Source: CAYPOY01 sp964412395 (GTDB taxonomy: Bacteria > Chloroflexota > Anaerolineae > B4-G1). From it: a DNA stretch of 9,198 bases. The notes beneath the pieces are model-generated. The model worked only from the letters and a program-made list of their open reading frames with translations, searched no databases and was not told where the DNA came from. Below are positions 1-6,414 of the stretch, in pieces; the first letter of the stretch is position 1; each line of letters begins with the position of its first letter. The position numbers and the translations under genes are program-made. Location of the stretch: assembly GCA_964412395.1 (NCBI GenBank), contig CAYPOY010000210.1:1-9198 (forward strand), written 5' to 3'.

Positions 1-284
1 TTGCCGGTGTTCTTGTCCCAGACGATGGTGGTCTCGCGCTGGTTGGTCACGCCGATGGACGCGATGTCGTTGGCATCAACGCCGCCCCTATCCAGAACGG
101 TCTTTATCACGTCCTGGGTGCGGTCCCAGATCTCCATTGGGTCGTGCTCGACCCAGCCGGCCTGCGGGTAAATCTGCTCGTGCTCCAGGTATTGCGCGTC
201 GACCACCTGCCCGGCGTGGTCAAAGACCATGAATCGGGTGCCGGTCGTACCCTGGTCCACTGCTGCTGCATACTTCTTTGCCAT
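1..284 (-). CDS. glpK: Glycerol kinase, N-terminal part (runs off the left edge)
   Basis: Cytoplasmic FGGY-family kinase that phosphorylates glycerol to sn-glycerol 3-phosphate with ATP, trapping glycerol brought in by GlpF. Only the first 94 codons are present; the full enzyme is about 500 residues. Visible hallmarks are the N-terminal phosphate-binding segment AVDQGTTGTR (residues 8-17), QIYPQAGWVEHDPMEIW (37-53), and NQRETTIVW (81-89). R83 and E84 align with the glycerol-binding Arg-Glu pair of the E. coli enzyme. The ATG start is fixed by a GAAAGGAGA ribosome binding site 6 nt upstream. It is the last visible gene of the glpF-dhaK-dhaL-glpK series; the 77-nt gap from dhaL holds a perfect 13-bp palindrome. 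The match to E. coli GlpK is close over the whole visible part, so the call is firm, although catalytic-domain integrity cannot be judged. Confidence 0.96.
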   Translation of the reverse strand, partial: MAKKYAAAVDQGTTGTRFMVFDHAGQVVDAQYLEHEQIYPQAGWVEHDPMEIWDRTQDVIKTVLDRGGVDANDIASIGVTNQRETTIVWDKNTG

Positions 285-290
285 TTTCTG

Positions 291-300
291 TCTCCTTTCA
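291..300 (-). promoter_or_regulatory. glpK ribosome binding site
   Basis: TGAAAGGAGA on the minus strand, ending 6 nt before the glpK ATG. It supports the chosen start and independent translation initiation of glpK after the upstream hairpin element. Confidence 0.8.
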
Positions 301-310
301 CTGTTATCTT

Positions 311-342
311 GAAACCAGGTTTTTTCCTGAAAACCTGGTTTC
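311..342. repeat. Palindromic intergenic element, copy 1
   Basis: Perfect 13-bp inverted repeat GAAACCAGGTTTT / AAAACCTGGTTTC around a 6-nt loop, between dhaL and glpK. Copy 2 lies at 1023-1056. The two copies have the same arm design but differ at one stem position (A-T here, G-C there) with the partner base changed to match. In RNA from the minus strand it would form a stable hairpin between two coding regions. It has no proper U-tract, so a REP-like dispersed palindrome or mRNA-processing hairpin is likelier than a terminator. Confidence 0.85.
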
Positions 343-361
343 TGTCCACTGTAGACTTACT

Positions 362-1000
362 TTACTCTTTCTCCTGTGCCATCTCAGCCATAGTACGAAT
401 AAGAAGGTACGAGGAGGTCGCGCCTGGGTCCTGGTGGCCGATACTCCGTTCGCCCAGATAACTGGCCCGCCCTTTCTTGGCCAGCATAGGGATGGTATCT
501 TTCATACCCTTCTCCGCCGCCGCGGCCGCCTGTTCCAGAGCGTTTGCCGTGCCGGCGCCGTTTCCCAGCGCCTCCCGCATAGCGGCCACGGCCGGGGTAA
601 TGGCATCTACCATCGTCTTGTCGTCCAGGTTGGCTCTACCTCGCATAACCACTCCCTTGAGAGCCGCGTCCAGGATGGCCAACAGGTCCTCGGCCTCCAA
701 CTCGTGCTTGCCGGCCACGGCCATGCCAGCCTGCATAAAGGCCGTACCGTAGAGCGGCCCACCTGCCCCACCGACACTGGTCACCAGGGTCATTCCCGCT
801 GTTTTGAGGATGGTGCCCGCGTCTTTGTCCTCCACGCTGGGCAGTTTCTTCAGAATTGTCTGAAACCCACGGTCCATGTTGATGCCGTGGTCGGCGTCAC
901 CGATGGCCGCGTCCAGGTCGGTCAGGAACTCCTTATTCTCGTGAATCACGTCCGCCATCTTACGAAGGCAGCCCAGAACGTCAACTGTAGTGATGGGCAT
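362..1000 (-). CDS. dhaL: Dihydroxyacetone kinase ADP/ATP-binding subunit DhaL
   Basis: Nucleotide-binding subunit of dihydroxyacetone kinase, which works with DhaK to convert dihydroxyacetone to DHAP. In PTS-type systems DhaL keeps a bound ADP that is rephosphorylated by DhaM. The 212 residues match the usual DhaL length (about 210). Diagnostic motifs: DAAIGDADHG (30-39), whose Asp residues 30, 35 and 37 match the Mg-nucleotide ligands of E. coli DhaL; SVGGAGGPLYG (75-85); GRANLDDKTMVD (121-132); and the C-terminal GRASYLGERSIGHQDPGATS (177-196). The ATG follows AAGGAGAT at 7-nt spacing. It lies downstream of dhaK in the same orientation with a palindromic element between them. Whether the phosphate donor is DhaM or ATP cannot be read here: no dhaM is in the window. 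Confidence 0.95.
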   Translation of the reverse strand: MPITTVDVLGCLRKMADVIHENKEFLTDLDAAIGDADHGINMDRGFQTILKKLPSVEDKDAGTILKTAGMTLVTSVGGAGGPLYGTAFMQAGMAVAGKHELEAEDLLAILDAALKGVVMRGRANLDDKTMVDAITPAVAAMREALGNGAGTANALEQAAAAAEKGMKDTIPMLAKKGRASYLGERSIGHQDPGATSSYLLIRTMAEMAQEKE

Positions 1001-1022
1001 ATAGGCTATCTCCTTCGTGGGC

Positions 1023-1056
1023 AGAAACCGGGTTTTTTCCGAAAAACCCGGTTTCT
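1023..1056. repeat. Palindromic intergenic element, copy 2
   Basis: Perfect 15-bp inverted repeat AGAAACCGGGTTTTT / AAAAACCCGGTTTCT around a 4-nt loop (TCCG), in the 64-nt gap between dhaK and dhaL. Compared with copy 1 (311-342) the arms share GAAACC-GGTTTT and differ by a compensated base pair (G-C here, A-T there). From memory, palindromes of this type are common in Chloroflexota and some other bacterial genomes; this was not checked. Confidence 0.87.
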
Positions 1057-1064
1057 AGCTCGGC

Positions 1065-2132
<1,068 letters not shown>

Positions 2133-2164
2133 GGTCCTACCTCTCTTTATTCGCCAAGGGAAAC

Positions 2165-2204
2165 CGGGAGGGAAAGGAGGGGTCGCCCGCTCGCTTCCCT
2201 CCCG
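2165..2204. repeat. Intergenic inverted repeat between glpF and dhaK
   Basis: CGGGAGGGAA and TTCCCTCCCG form a perfect 10-bp stem with a 20-nt loop within the 132-nt gap between the glpF stop and the dhaK start. Neither side has a run of T, so it is not a convincing terminator. It may act as a stability or processing hairpin that sets glpF output apart from the kinase genes. Confidence 0.5.
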
Positions 2205-2264
2205 TCGACAATTTCGCTAGCTTTAGTCTAGTGCTTCACTGTGGTTGACCCATCAGCCTGCTGG

Positions 2265-3068
2265 TTACTCTTCCTTGCCAGGCAGGTTAGCGGTGACGAA
2301 CCAGTCGTAAGTGAAGACGCCCAGGACACCGCCGATCAACGGGGCAATGACAGGTGGCAGCAGCCAGTAGATGCCGTCGAAGAGCCCCTTGGTGCCGAAA
2401 ATGGCACCGAAGATGCGCGGGCCAAGGTCACGGGCGGGGTTGATGGAGTAACCGCTGGGGCCACCCAGGGACAGGCCCACGGCCAGGACGGTGAAGCCGA
2501 CCACGAACACACCCAGATTGTTGCTGAGGCCCAGGTTCTTCGCATCACCACTGGCCAGGATGCCCCACAGCAGCACAGCCGTGCCAAAGATCTCGCAGAT
2601 GAAGGCAGTAAGCAGCGAGTAGCTTCCCACATTCGTTGCCAAGCTCACGGCACCACCCCAGAAGGTCCCATCAAAGATGCCGCCTGGCCCGGTGCACCAT
2701 ACGTTGGGCATACCAGCCGCCACCAGACCGTCCATATAGCACAGGTACACGCCGAGCGCGCCCAGGAAAGCGCCGATCATCTGGGCAATCATGTAGGGGA
2801 TAACCTTGGCCCAGGGGAAGCCGCGCTTCACGGCCAACGCCAGGGTGACCGCCGGGTTGATGTGCGCACCGGAGACGCCACCAGTGATGTACACGGCGAT
2901 GATGACCGCGAAGGCCCATCCAATCGTTATCGTGTTCCAGTTGTAGCCCGGTGCAGCCAGGCGGGGAGCCAGCCCGACGTTGGCGACGACGCCATCACCC
3001 AGGAGAATCAGGATGAAGGTCCCAAAAACCTCGCCGATCAATTCTCCCGTCAAATTATTCTTTTTCAT
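2265..3068 (-). CDS. glpF: Glycerol facilitator (aquaglyceroporin, MIP family)
   Basis: Inner-membrane channel for passive glycerol entry. The 267 residues fit the MIP family, with about six hydrophobic helices plus two half-helices carrying NPA boxes: SGAHINPAVT (NPA at 71-73) and GYSINPARDLGP (NPA at 210-212). D214 after the second NPA-R is typical of glycerol channels rather than water-only aquaporins. Aligned by spacing to E. coli GlpF, the aromatic/arginine filter is W51, G198, Y207 and R213; the E. coli residues are W48, G191, F200 and R206, so Phe is replaced by Tyr. The ATG follows GAAAGGAGAG. It is the first gene after a strong promoter and a structured leader with an internal terminator, and it heads the glpF-dhaK-dhaL-glpK series. 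The context leaves little doubt about glycerol as substrate. Confidence 0.96.
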   Translation of the reverse strand: MKKNNLTGELIGEVFGTFILILLGDGVVANVGLAPRLAAPGYNWNTITIGWAFAVIIAVYITGGVSGAHINPAVTLALAVKRGFPWAKVIPYMIAQMIGAFLGALGVYLCYMDGLVAAGMPNVWCTGPGGIFDGTFWGGAVSLATNVGSYSLLTAFICEIFGTAVLLWGILASGDAKNLGLSNNLGVFVVGFTVLAVGLSLGGPSGYSINPARDLGPRIFGAIFGTKGLFDGIYWLLPPVIAPLIGGVLGVFTYDWFVTANLPGKEE

Positions 3069-3090
3069 TTGTCTGTTCTCTCCTTTCGAA

Positions 3091-3150
3091 TCATAGTCTT
3101 ATTATGTTCAGACGGATGGTGCTTATGAGCACCAACTCTGGTCGTGTCAT
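3091..3150 (-). CDS. Possible 19-residue leader peptide upstream of glpF
   Basis: Short ORF starting ATG at 3150 (MTRPELVLISTIRLNIIRL), ending at a TGA that abuts the glpF ribosome binding site. A very strong Shine-Dalgarno, AAAGGAGGT (3173-3165), lies upstream, but the spacing to this ATG is 14 nt, too long. In-frame TTG (3162) and CTG (3159) codons are nearer. If translated, termination next to the glpF ribosome binding site could couple the two. It could equally be an unused SD-like sequence. No homologue is recognised. Confidence 0.3.
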   Translation of the reverse strand: MTRPELVLISTIRLNIIRL

Positions 3151-3164
3151 TGTCTGCAGCAACC

Positions 3165-3212
3165 ACCTCCTTTCTGGTTCTATCGGACACCCCCGGCGCA
3201 TGCCAGGGAGGT
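3165..3212 (-). promoter_or_regulatory. Orphan Shine-Dalgarno with complementary ACCTCC upstream
   Basis: AAAGGAGGT (3173-3165) is a near-perfect ribosome binding site about 97 nt before the glpF start. ACCTCC (3212-3207) can pair with its GGAGGT. A competing hairpin, CCCTGGC / GCCGGGG with a 4-nt loop (3208-3191), uses part of the same ACCTCC. The arrangement would allow the site to be either masked or exposed. The pairing is visible; a switching role is inference. Confidence 0.35.
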
Positions 3213-3225
3213 CCTCATCAACAGC

Positions 3226-3277
3226 GAAATAAAAAGACACCTCTCTAGCAAGTCTCAGAGAGGCGTCTCTTTATTTC
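3226..3277 (-). terminator. Leader terminator (attenuator) before glpF
   Basis: Two 21-nt arms (3277-3257 and 3246-3226) flank a 10-nt loop. Read as minus-strand RNA all 21 positions pair, with two G-U wobbles; read as plus-strand RNA the same positions would be A-C mismatches. The descending arm ends in TCTTTTTATTT. This asymmetry and the T-rich end show it was selected as minus-strand RNA. It lies about 150 nt downstream of the promoter-proximal end of the leader and 158 nt before glpF, so it either ends a small RNA or conditionally stops glp operon transcription. Confidence 0.82.
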
Positions 3278-3430
3278 ACCAGCGCACCTGCGCTCACTGG
3301 ATAGCAGTTCACATACCATGCCCACCAATAAAGTCTATGTGCTTGTACCCGCCACCTGAGCATAACTGTCCTCTGGAATCTTCCGCTCATAAGAGAGCAC
3401 ACGTTCGGTGGTTCTGCCACCAGCCAACGT
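3226..3430 (-). ncRNA. Structured glpF leader RNA, class not recognised
   Basis: Predicted transcript of about 200 nt from the promoter at 3435-3463 to the leader terminator. Visible pairings: ACGTT (3430-3426) with AACGT (3405-3401), enclosing GGTGG (3421-3417) with CCACC (3411-3407); TGTGCT (3401-3396) with AGCACA (3343-3338), enclosing TGAGC (3389-3385) with GCTCA (3361-3357); and AGCGC with GCGCT (3294-3281). CTTTATT (3333-3327) can pair with AATAAAG (3275-3269) at the foot of the terminator's ascending arm, a possible antiterminator contact. It lacks the T-box GGTGGNACCGCG motif and does not match the cobalamin, SAM, TPP or glycine riboswitch cores as remembered. It may be a GlpP-like antitermination leader, an undescribed riboswitch or a free small RNA. 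Confidence 0.5.
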
Positions 3431-3434
3431 ACCT

Positions 3435-3463
3435 ATTATATCCCACTGAGGCAGTGTTGTCAA
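3435..3463 (-). promoter_or_regulatory. Sigma-70-type promoter of the glp operon
   Basis: On the minus strand, TTGACA (3463-3458), a 17-nt spacer and TATAAT (3440-3435): an exact match to both consensus hexamers at optimal spacing. Transcription should start near 3428-3430. The spacer holds the palindrome CACTG-AGG-CAGTG. Such a strong core promoter feeding an internal terminator suggests that output is set by repression or by termination, not by promoter weakness. Confidence 0.88.
3444..3456. promoter_or_regulatory. Candidate operator in the promoter spacer
   Basis: CACTG-AGG-CAGTG, a perfect 5+3+5 inverted repeat lying wholly between the -35 and -10 hexamers. A dimeric regulator bound here would block RNA polymerase. 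The palindrome is short enough to arise by chance, and no regulator gene is in view. Confidence 0.35.
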
Positions 3464-3509
3464 GGTTTTGCCCGACTTTGTTTCACATTGGAACTATGAT
3501 ATTTCCATA

Positions 3510-3530
3510 TGTGTTTCTTTACGAAACACA
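3510..3530. promoter_or_regulatory. Candidate operator upstream of the glp promoter
   Basis: TGTGTTTC-TTTAC-GAAACACA, a perfect 8-bp inverted repeat with a 5-nt spacer, centred about 60 bp upstream of the -35 box. No T-run follows on either strand, so it is more likely a protein site than a terminator. The TTTC...CGAAA core loosely resembles the E. coli GlpR operator type (TTCG...CGAA), but this is only a visual comparison. Confidence 0.4.
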
Positions 3531-3590
3531 CGTCGTTCAATGAGATGCGCCCGCCGAACGGCGGGGGTGAGGTCACAGCTATGCCAAGTA

Positions 3591-4137
3591 TTACTGCATC
3601 GTATATCCGCCGTCTATGGCGTAGACCTGACCGGTGATGTAGGCGGCGGCGGGAGAGGCGAGGAAGACGGCCAGCCCCGTCAGGTCCTCGGGCCGCCCCA
3701 GTCGCCGGAGCGGTACCTGGGCCTGGTAGGTTCGCAGCGCGCCTGTCTGGTTTTTTGCTCGCCTGGATGTCATAGTCGGCCAGTAGTTCGATGAGTGGGT
3801 CTTCCAGCCGGTGCAGGTACTGGTTGGCGTTGAGATCAACATCGCCCAGATAGAGCAGTGGGGAAACGATCAACTGGCCGGGACCGTGGTAGGTGACGTC
3901 ACCTCCTCGATTGACCTCCAGCACCTCGATTCCCCGTCGCGCCAGTTCATCAGGAGAGAGCAGGATGTTGGCCCGGCTGCCAGAGCGACCGATGGTAAAG
4001 GTTAGCGGGTTCTCCTGGAGAATGATGGTGGCCGGCAGGCGTCCTTCCATCCGGGCCTGGAGCACCTGGTTCTGAATGGCAAAGGCGGGGGCATAAGGAA
4101 TCAGGCCCAGGTCCAGCCAATAACCCTTGAGCAACAC
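3591..4137 (-). pseudogene. Chimeric remnant: lipB 5' half joined to an SDR 3' end
   Basis: From a GTG start at 4137, about 127 residues match the N-terminal half of octanoyltransferase LipB, including PLTFTIGRSG (45-54) and RGGDVTYHGPGQL (77-89). Just after DYDIQASKK (121-129) homology stops, before the region that supplies the catalytic Lys and Cys. From about 3743 a different frame reads as the last 50 residues of a short-chain dehydrogenase/reductase: PLRRLGRPED, then ITGQVYAIDGGYTMQ and TAA at 3591. The SDR piece lacks its Rossmann nucleotide site and catalytic Tyr-x-x-x-Lys. The lipB frame runs on out of frame through it to a stop at 3460, giving a nonsense tail. A deletion between two formerly separate genes explains this; neither product can be active. 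Both identities are family-level calls. Confidence 0.85.
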
Positions 4138-4161
4138 TCTTTCTCTCTGACTCGTGTGATG

Positions 4162-4183
4162 AGACCGAAGAGAAAATCGGTCT
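4162..4183. repeat. Short inverted repeat before the lipB remnant
   Basis: AGACCGA / TCGGTCT, a perfect 7-bp stem with an 8-nt loop, in the 60-nt gap between the DUF362 stop and the lipB remnant start. There is no T-run on either side, so it is a weak candidate for an operon-end hairpin. Confidence 0.3.
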
Positions 4184-4197
4184 GTTCTACCCTGTTT

Positions 4198-5505
4198 CTA
4201 CGCCTTGTTGTAGAGAGCCTGCAGATCGCCGTTGAGCTGGGCGAAGATGTAGACGGGCGCACAGCCGGGGTACTCGGTCACCGATTGGGCCAGCTTCTTA
4301 GCCTCTTCCACCTTGCCCTTGCTGGGGAAGTACTTCCAACAATCGCCAGCGATGAAGAGGTGCTTCCCTCTGGCCAGCTCTGGGTCGAAATCAGGAACGC
4401 CACCGGCCACGATGAGGATCTCACCCACTTTATCAATGAAATCCTTGACGTCAATGCCGCTGGCGTTGAAGCCGTCAAGCGCACCGCGTATGTTGGCGAA
4501 GCAGCCCGGACAGGTCTGCTGCACAAAGACGGTGATGCCTGGAAGCAGCCCGATGGGATCTATCATCGGGCGCTTGAAGAAGCGGCGCACCTCGGCGATG
4601 GGGACACCTGCAATCTCGATCTTGTCAATGTCCCGCTCGCCCAGGCCCTCGGTGGCAGCGATGCGCACGGAAGGGATCTCGATAGTCTCAAAGCCCATCA
4701 CGTACGCGGTCACGGCGTCAACAGCCACAGTGTCGGTGCCGGCGATGAACAGATTCATCTCCAGCGGTGTGCCCACGTGCGGCCCCTGTCCCTCCATGGC
4801 GATGATGCCGTCAATGAAAGTCAGGTCCGCTTTTCTGATGCGATACATGTCGGCGAACTTTTGCCCCAGGTCAAGGCGGTGGACGTCCTGCTGTTGCCCG
4901 CTGGGGTGTACGTTGGGGATGATCCCGTTCCAGTTTTTGAGCCCCAGGCTGACCGTGCCTGCCAGGTGAGTTTTCATTTTGGGCAGATTGATGACCCGGT
5001 CGGCGTCGAGGAAGGGCTTAAAGACCTGGGCATGCTTGAACATCAAGGCCCCAGGGATATCCACCTCGACCAATTCTTCTTCATCAAAGAAGATAACCCG
5101 GTCAGCGCCACCCCGCCTGGACGCTTCTTCCATGCCAGACGCACTGAAAGCTGGCCGGGCACGCCCTACGTGCTGACCCAGAGAAGGGTTGTCGCTCACC
5201 CAGACCTCCTTGGCCTTGGATTTCTCTTTCAGGAAAGCAACCATACCCTCAAGGGTACGAGGGTCAACCACAGAGTAGCACTCCGGCGGGGCCTGGAAGG
5301 CCAGGTTGGGCTTGATCAGTACCGTCTCGCCCTCCTTGACAATATTGTCAATGCCGCCCACCGCCAGGTTGACGGCCTCCTCGACCTTGGCCTTGATCTG
5401 GACGATGTCCTCGTCGTAGCGCACGAATTTACTCGTCGGGGGCAAGAACTCTTTGGTCCCCTTCAGTTTCCCCGTCTTTACGATTGCAACTTTTGGCTTA
5501 GCCAT
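4198..5505 (-). CDS. DUF362 domain protein with cysteine-containing C-terminal extension
   Basis: Function unknown; probably cytoplasmic, as no signal peptide or membrane helix is seen. DUF362 hallmarks are present: VLIKPNL (62-68), NLPKMKTH (173-180), TVSLGLKNWNGIIP (184-197), DGIIAMEGQGP (232-242) and DTVAVDAVTAYVMG (258-271). After about residue 315 comes an extension with TCPGC (331-335), GDCWKYF (387-393) and PGCAP (413-417). Its four cysteines could bind metal or a cluster, but there is no ferredoxin-type CxxCxxCxxxC motif as found in some DUF362 proteins. The ATG at 5505 (435 residues) is chosen because GAGGT sits 7 nt upstream; the longer frame would need a TTG at 5523 and lacks a ribosome binding site. 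It follows the TIM-barrel gene by 64 nt in the same direction and is probably the last intact gene of the upstream operon. Confidence 0.85.
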   Translation of the reverse strand: MAKPKVAIVKTGKLKGTKEFLPPTSKFVRYDEDIVQIKAKVEEAVNLAVGGIDNIVKEGETVLIKPNLAFQAPPECYSVVDPRTLEGMVAFLKEKSKAKEVWVSDNPSLGQHVGRARPAFSASGMEEASRRGGADRVIFFDEEELVEVDIPGALMFKHAQVFKPFLDADRVINLPKMKTHLAGTVSLGLKNWNGIIPNVHPSGQQQDVHRLDLGQKFADMYRIRKADLTFIDGIIAMEGQGPHVGTPLEMNLFIAGTDTVAVDAVTAYVMGFETIEIPSVRIAATEGLGERDIDKIEIAGVPIAEVRRFFKRPMIDPIGLLPGITVFVQQTCPGCFANIRGALDGFNASGIDVKDFIDKVGEILIVAGGVPDFDPELARGKHLFIAGDCWKYFPSKGKVEEAKKLAQSVTEYPGCAPVYIFAQLNGDLQALYNKA

Positions 5506-5569
5506 TTGCTTTACCTCTTTCAAAAGGTAGTAATTTGACCTTCAGGTCAGTTATCTCCTTCTTTACCTT

Positions 5570-6397
5570 TCAGATGCGCAACCCCTTGAACTTGGCTGCC
5601 TGCTCCGTAATGGCCACTTCGGTCGGCAATCGCTCGATGCTCGAAGCGCCAAAGAAGCCCGCTATGCCCTTGGTGTGCTCAAAGATGTACTGCGCGTCCT
5701 CCGGCTCGGCGATGGGACCGCCGTGGCAGATCACCAGGATATCCTCCCGCACCGCTTTGGCGGCGTCGTGAATAACCTGCACTTTCTTAGCCGCTTTCTC
5801 CAGGGTCAATGCGGTGTACGCTCCGATGGAGCCTTTGGTAGTCAACCCCATGTGCGCCACTAACACGTCGGCCCCGGCCTCAGCCATCTTGACCGCATCC
5901 TCCTCGCTGAAAACGTAGGGGCAGGTGAGCATGTCGTTCTCGTGAGCGATGCGGATACCTTCTATTTCCAGATCGTAGCCCATGCCGGTCTCTTCCAGGT
6001 TCTGGCGGAAAACGCCATCAATCAACCCCACGGTGGGGAAATTCTGCACCCCGGAGAACCCTATCTCTTTGAGCTGTTTGATGAAAACGGGCATCAGGCG
6101 GAAGGGATCGGTGCCACAGATGCCAGCCAGCACGGGGGTGTCCTTGACCACCGGCAATACCTCGGAGGCCATCTCGACCACGATGCCGTTGGCATCGCCG
6201 TAGGGCATCAACCCAGCCAGCGAGCCCCGTCCGGCCATACGATAGCGGCCTGAATTGTAGATGATGATCAGATCCACGCCGCCCTTTTCCGCAAACTTGG
6301 CCGAGATGCCCGTCCCGGCGCCAGCGCCGATGATTGGGCGTCCCTCGGCAACAGTCTTGCGCAGTTTGCTCAATGCTTCTTCACGGGTGAAAGCCAT
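5570..6397 (-). CDS. PEP-hydrolase-family TIM-barrel protein (Tm-1 C-terminal-half homologue)
   Basis: A 275-residue single-domain TIM-barrel protein of the family annotated 'phosphoenolpyruvate hydrolase'; its true reaction is not established. Conserved blocks: GAGAGTGISAK (24-34); IIIYNSGRYRMAGRGS (44-59) followed by LMPYGDAN (63-70); AGICGTDP (91-98); QNFPTVGLIDG (118-128); VAHMGLTTKGSIG (180-192); CHGGPI (224-229); and GFFGASSIERLPTE (247-260), which sits where TIM barrels often bind phosphate. The ATG at 6397 is chosen because AGGAGG lies 6 nt upstream; in the longer frame from ATG 6412 that ribosome binding site would itself be codons 2-3. It starts 17 nt after the UPF0261 gene stop. 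This pairing equals the two-domain order of plant Tm-1, so a joint reaction or complex with the upstream protein is likely. Confidence 0.88.
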   Translation of the reverse strand: MAFTREEALSKLRKTVAEGRPIIGAGAGTGISAKFAEKGGVDLIIIYNSGRYRMAGRGSLAGLMPYGDANGIVVEMASEVLPVVKDTPVLAGICGTDPFRLMPVFIKQLKEIGFSGVQNFPTVGLIDGVFRQNLEETGMGYDLEIEGIRIAHENDMLTCPYVFSEEDAVKMAEAGADVLVAHMGLTTKGSIGAYTALTLEKAAKKVQVIHDAAKAVREDILVICHGGPIAEPEDAQYIFEHTKGIAGFFGASSIERLPTEVAITEQAAKFKGLRI

Positions 6398-6414
6398 GTT
6401 GCACCTCCTCATTC

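Noticed and set aside
3157..3175. Plus-strand ACCACCTCCTTTCT, and a similar ATCACCTCCTT at 8924-8934, resembling the 3' end of 16S rRNA
   Set aside because: These are merely complements of strong minus-strand Shine-Dalgarno sites; no rRNA sequence flanks them.
3226..3430. T-box leader or 6S RNA reading of the glpF leader
   Set aside because: No T-box core sequence or specifier layout is visible, the downstream gene is not an amino-acid gene, and the RNA does not fold as one long bulged rod as 6S RNA does.
3550..3565. CCCGCC-GAAC-GGCGGG hairpin after the SDR remnant, considered as a terminator
   Set aside because: Only six base pairs and no T-run on either strand; at most a weak relic of the lost gene's 3' end.
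3460..3740. C-terminal half of the 225-codon frame that starts with lipB
   Set aside because: After the breakpoint this frame is an Arg/Pro-rich out-of-frame reading of the SDR 3' end and then of the glp promoter region; it is not a real protein tail.
4156..5538. 460-codon plus-strand open frame
   Set aside because: It lies antisense across the DUF362 gene, whose motifs and ribosome binding site are clear; the plus-strand translation is rich in His, Asp and Gly with no recognisable domain, as expected of an antisense shadow.
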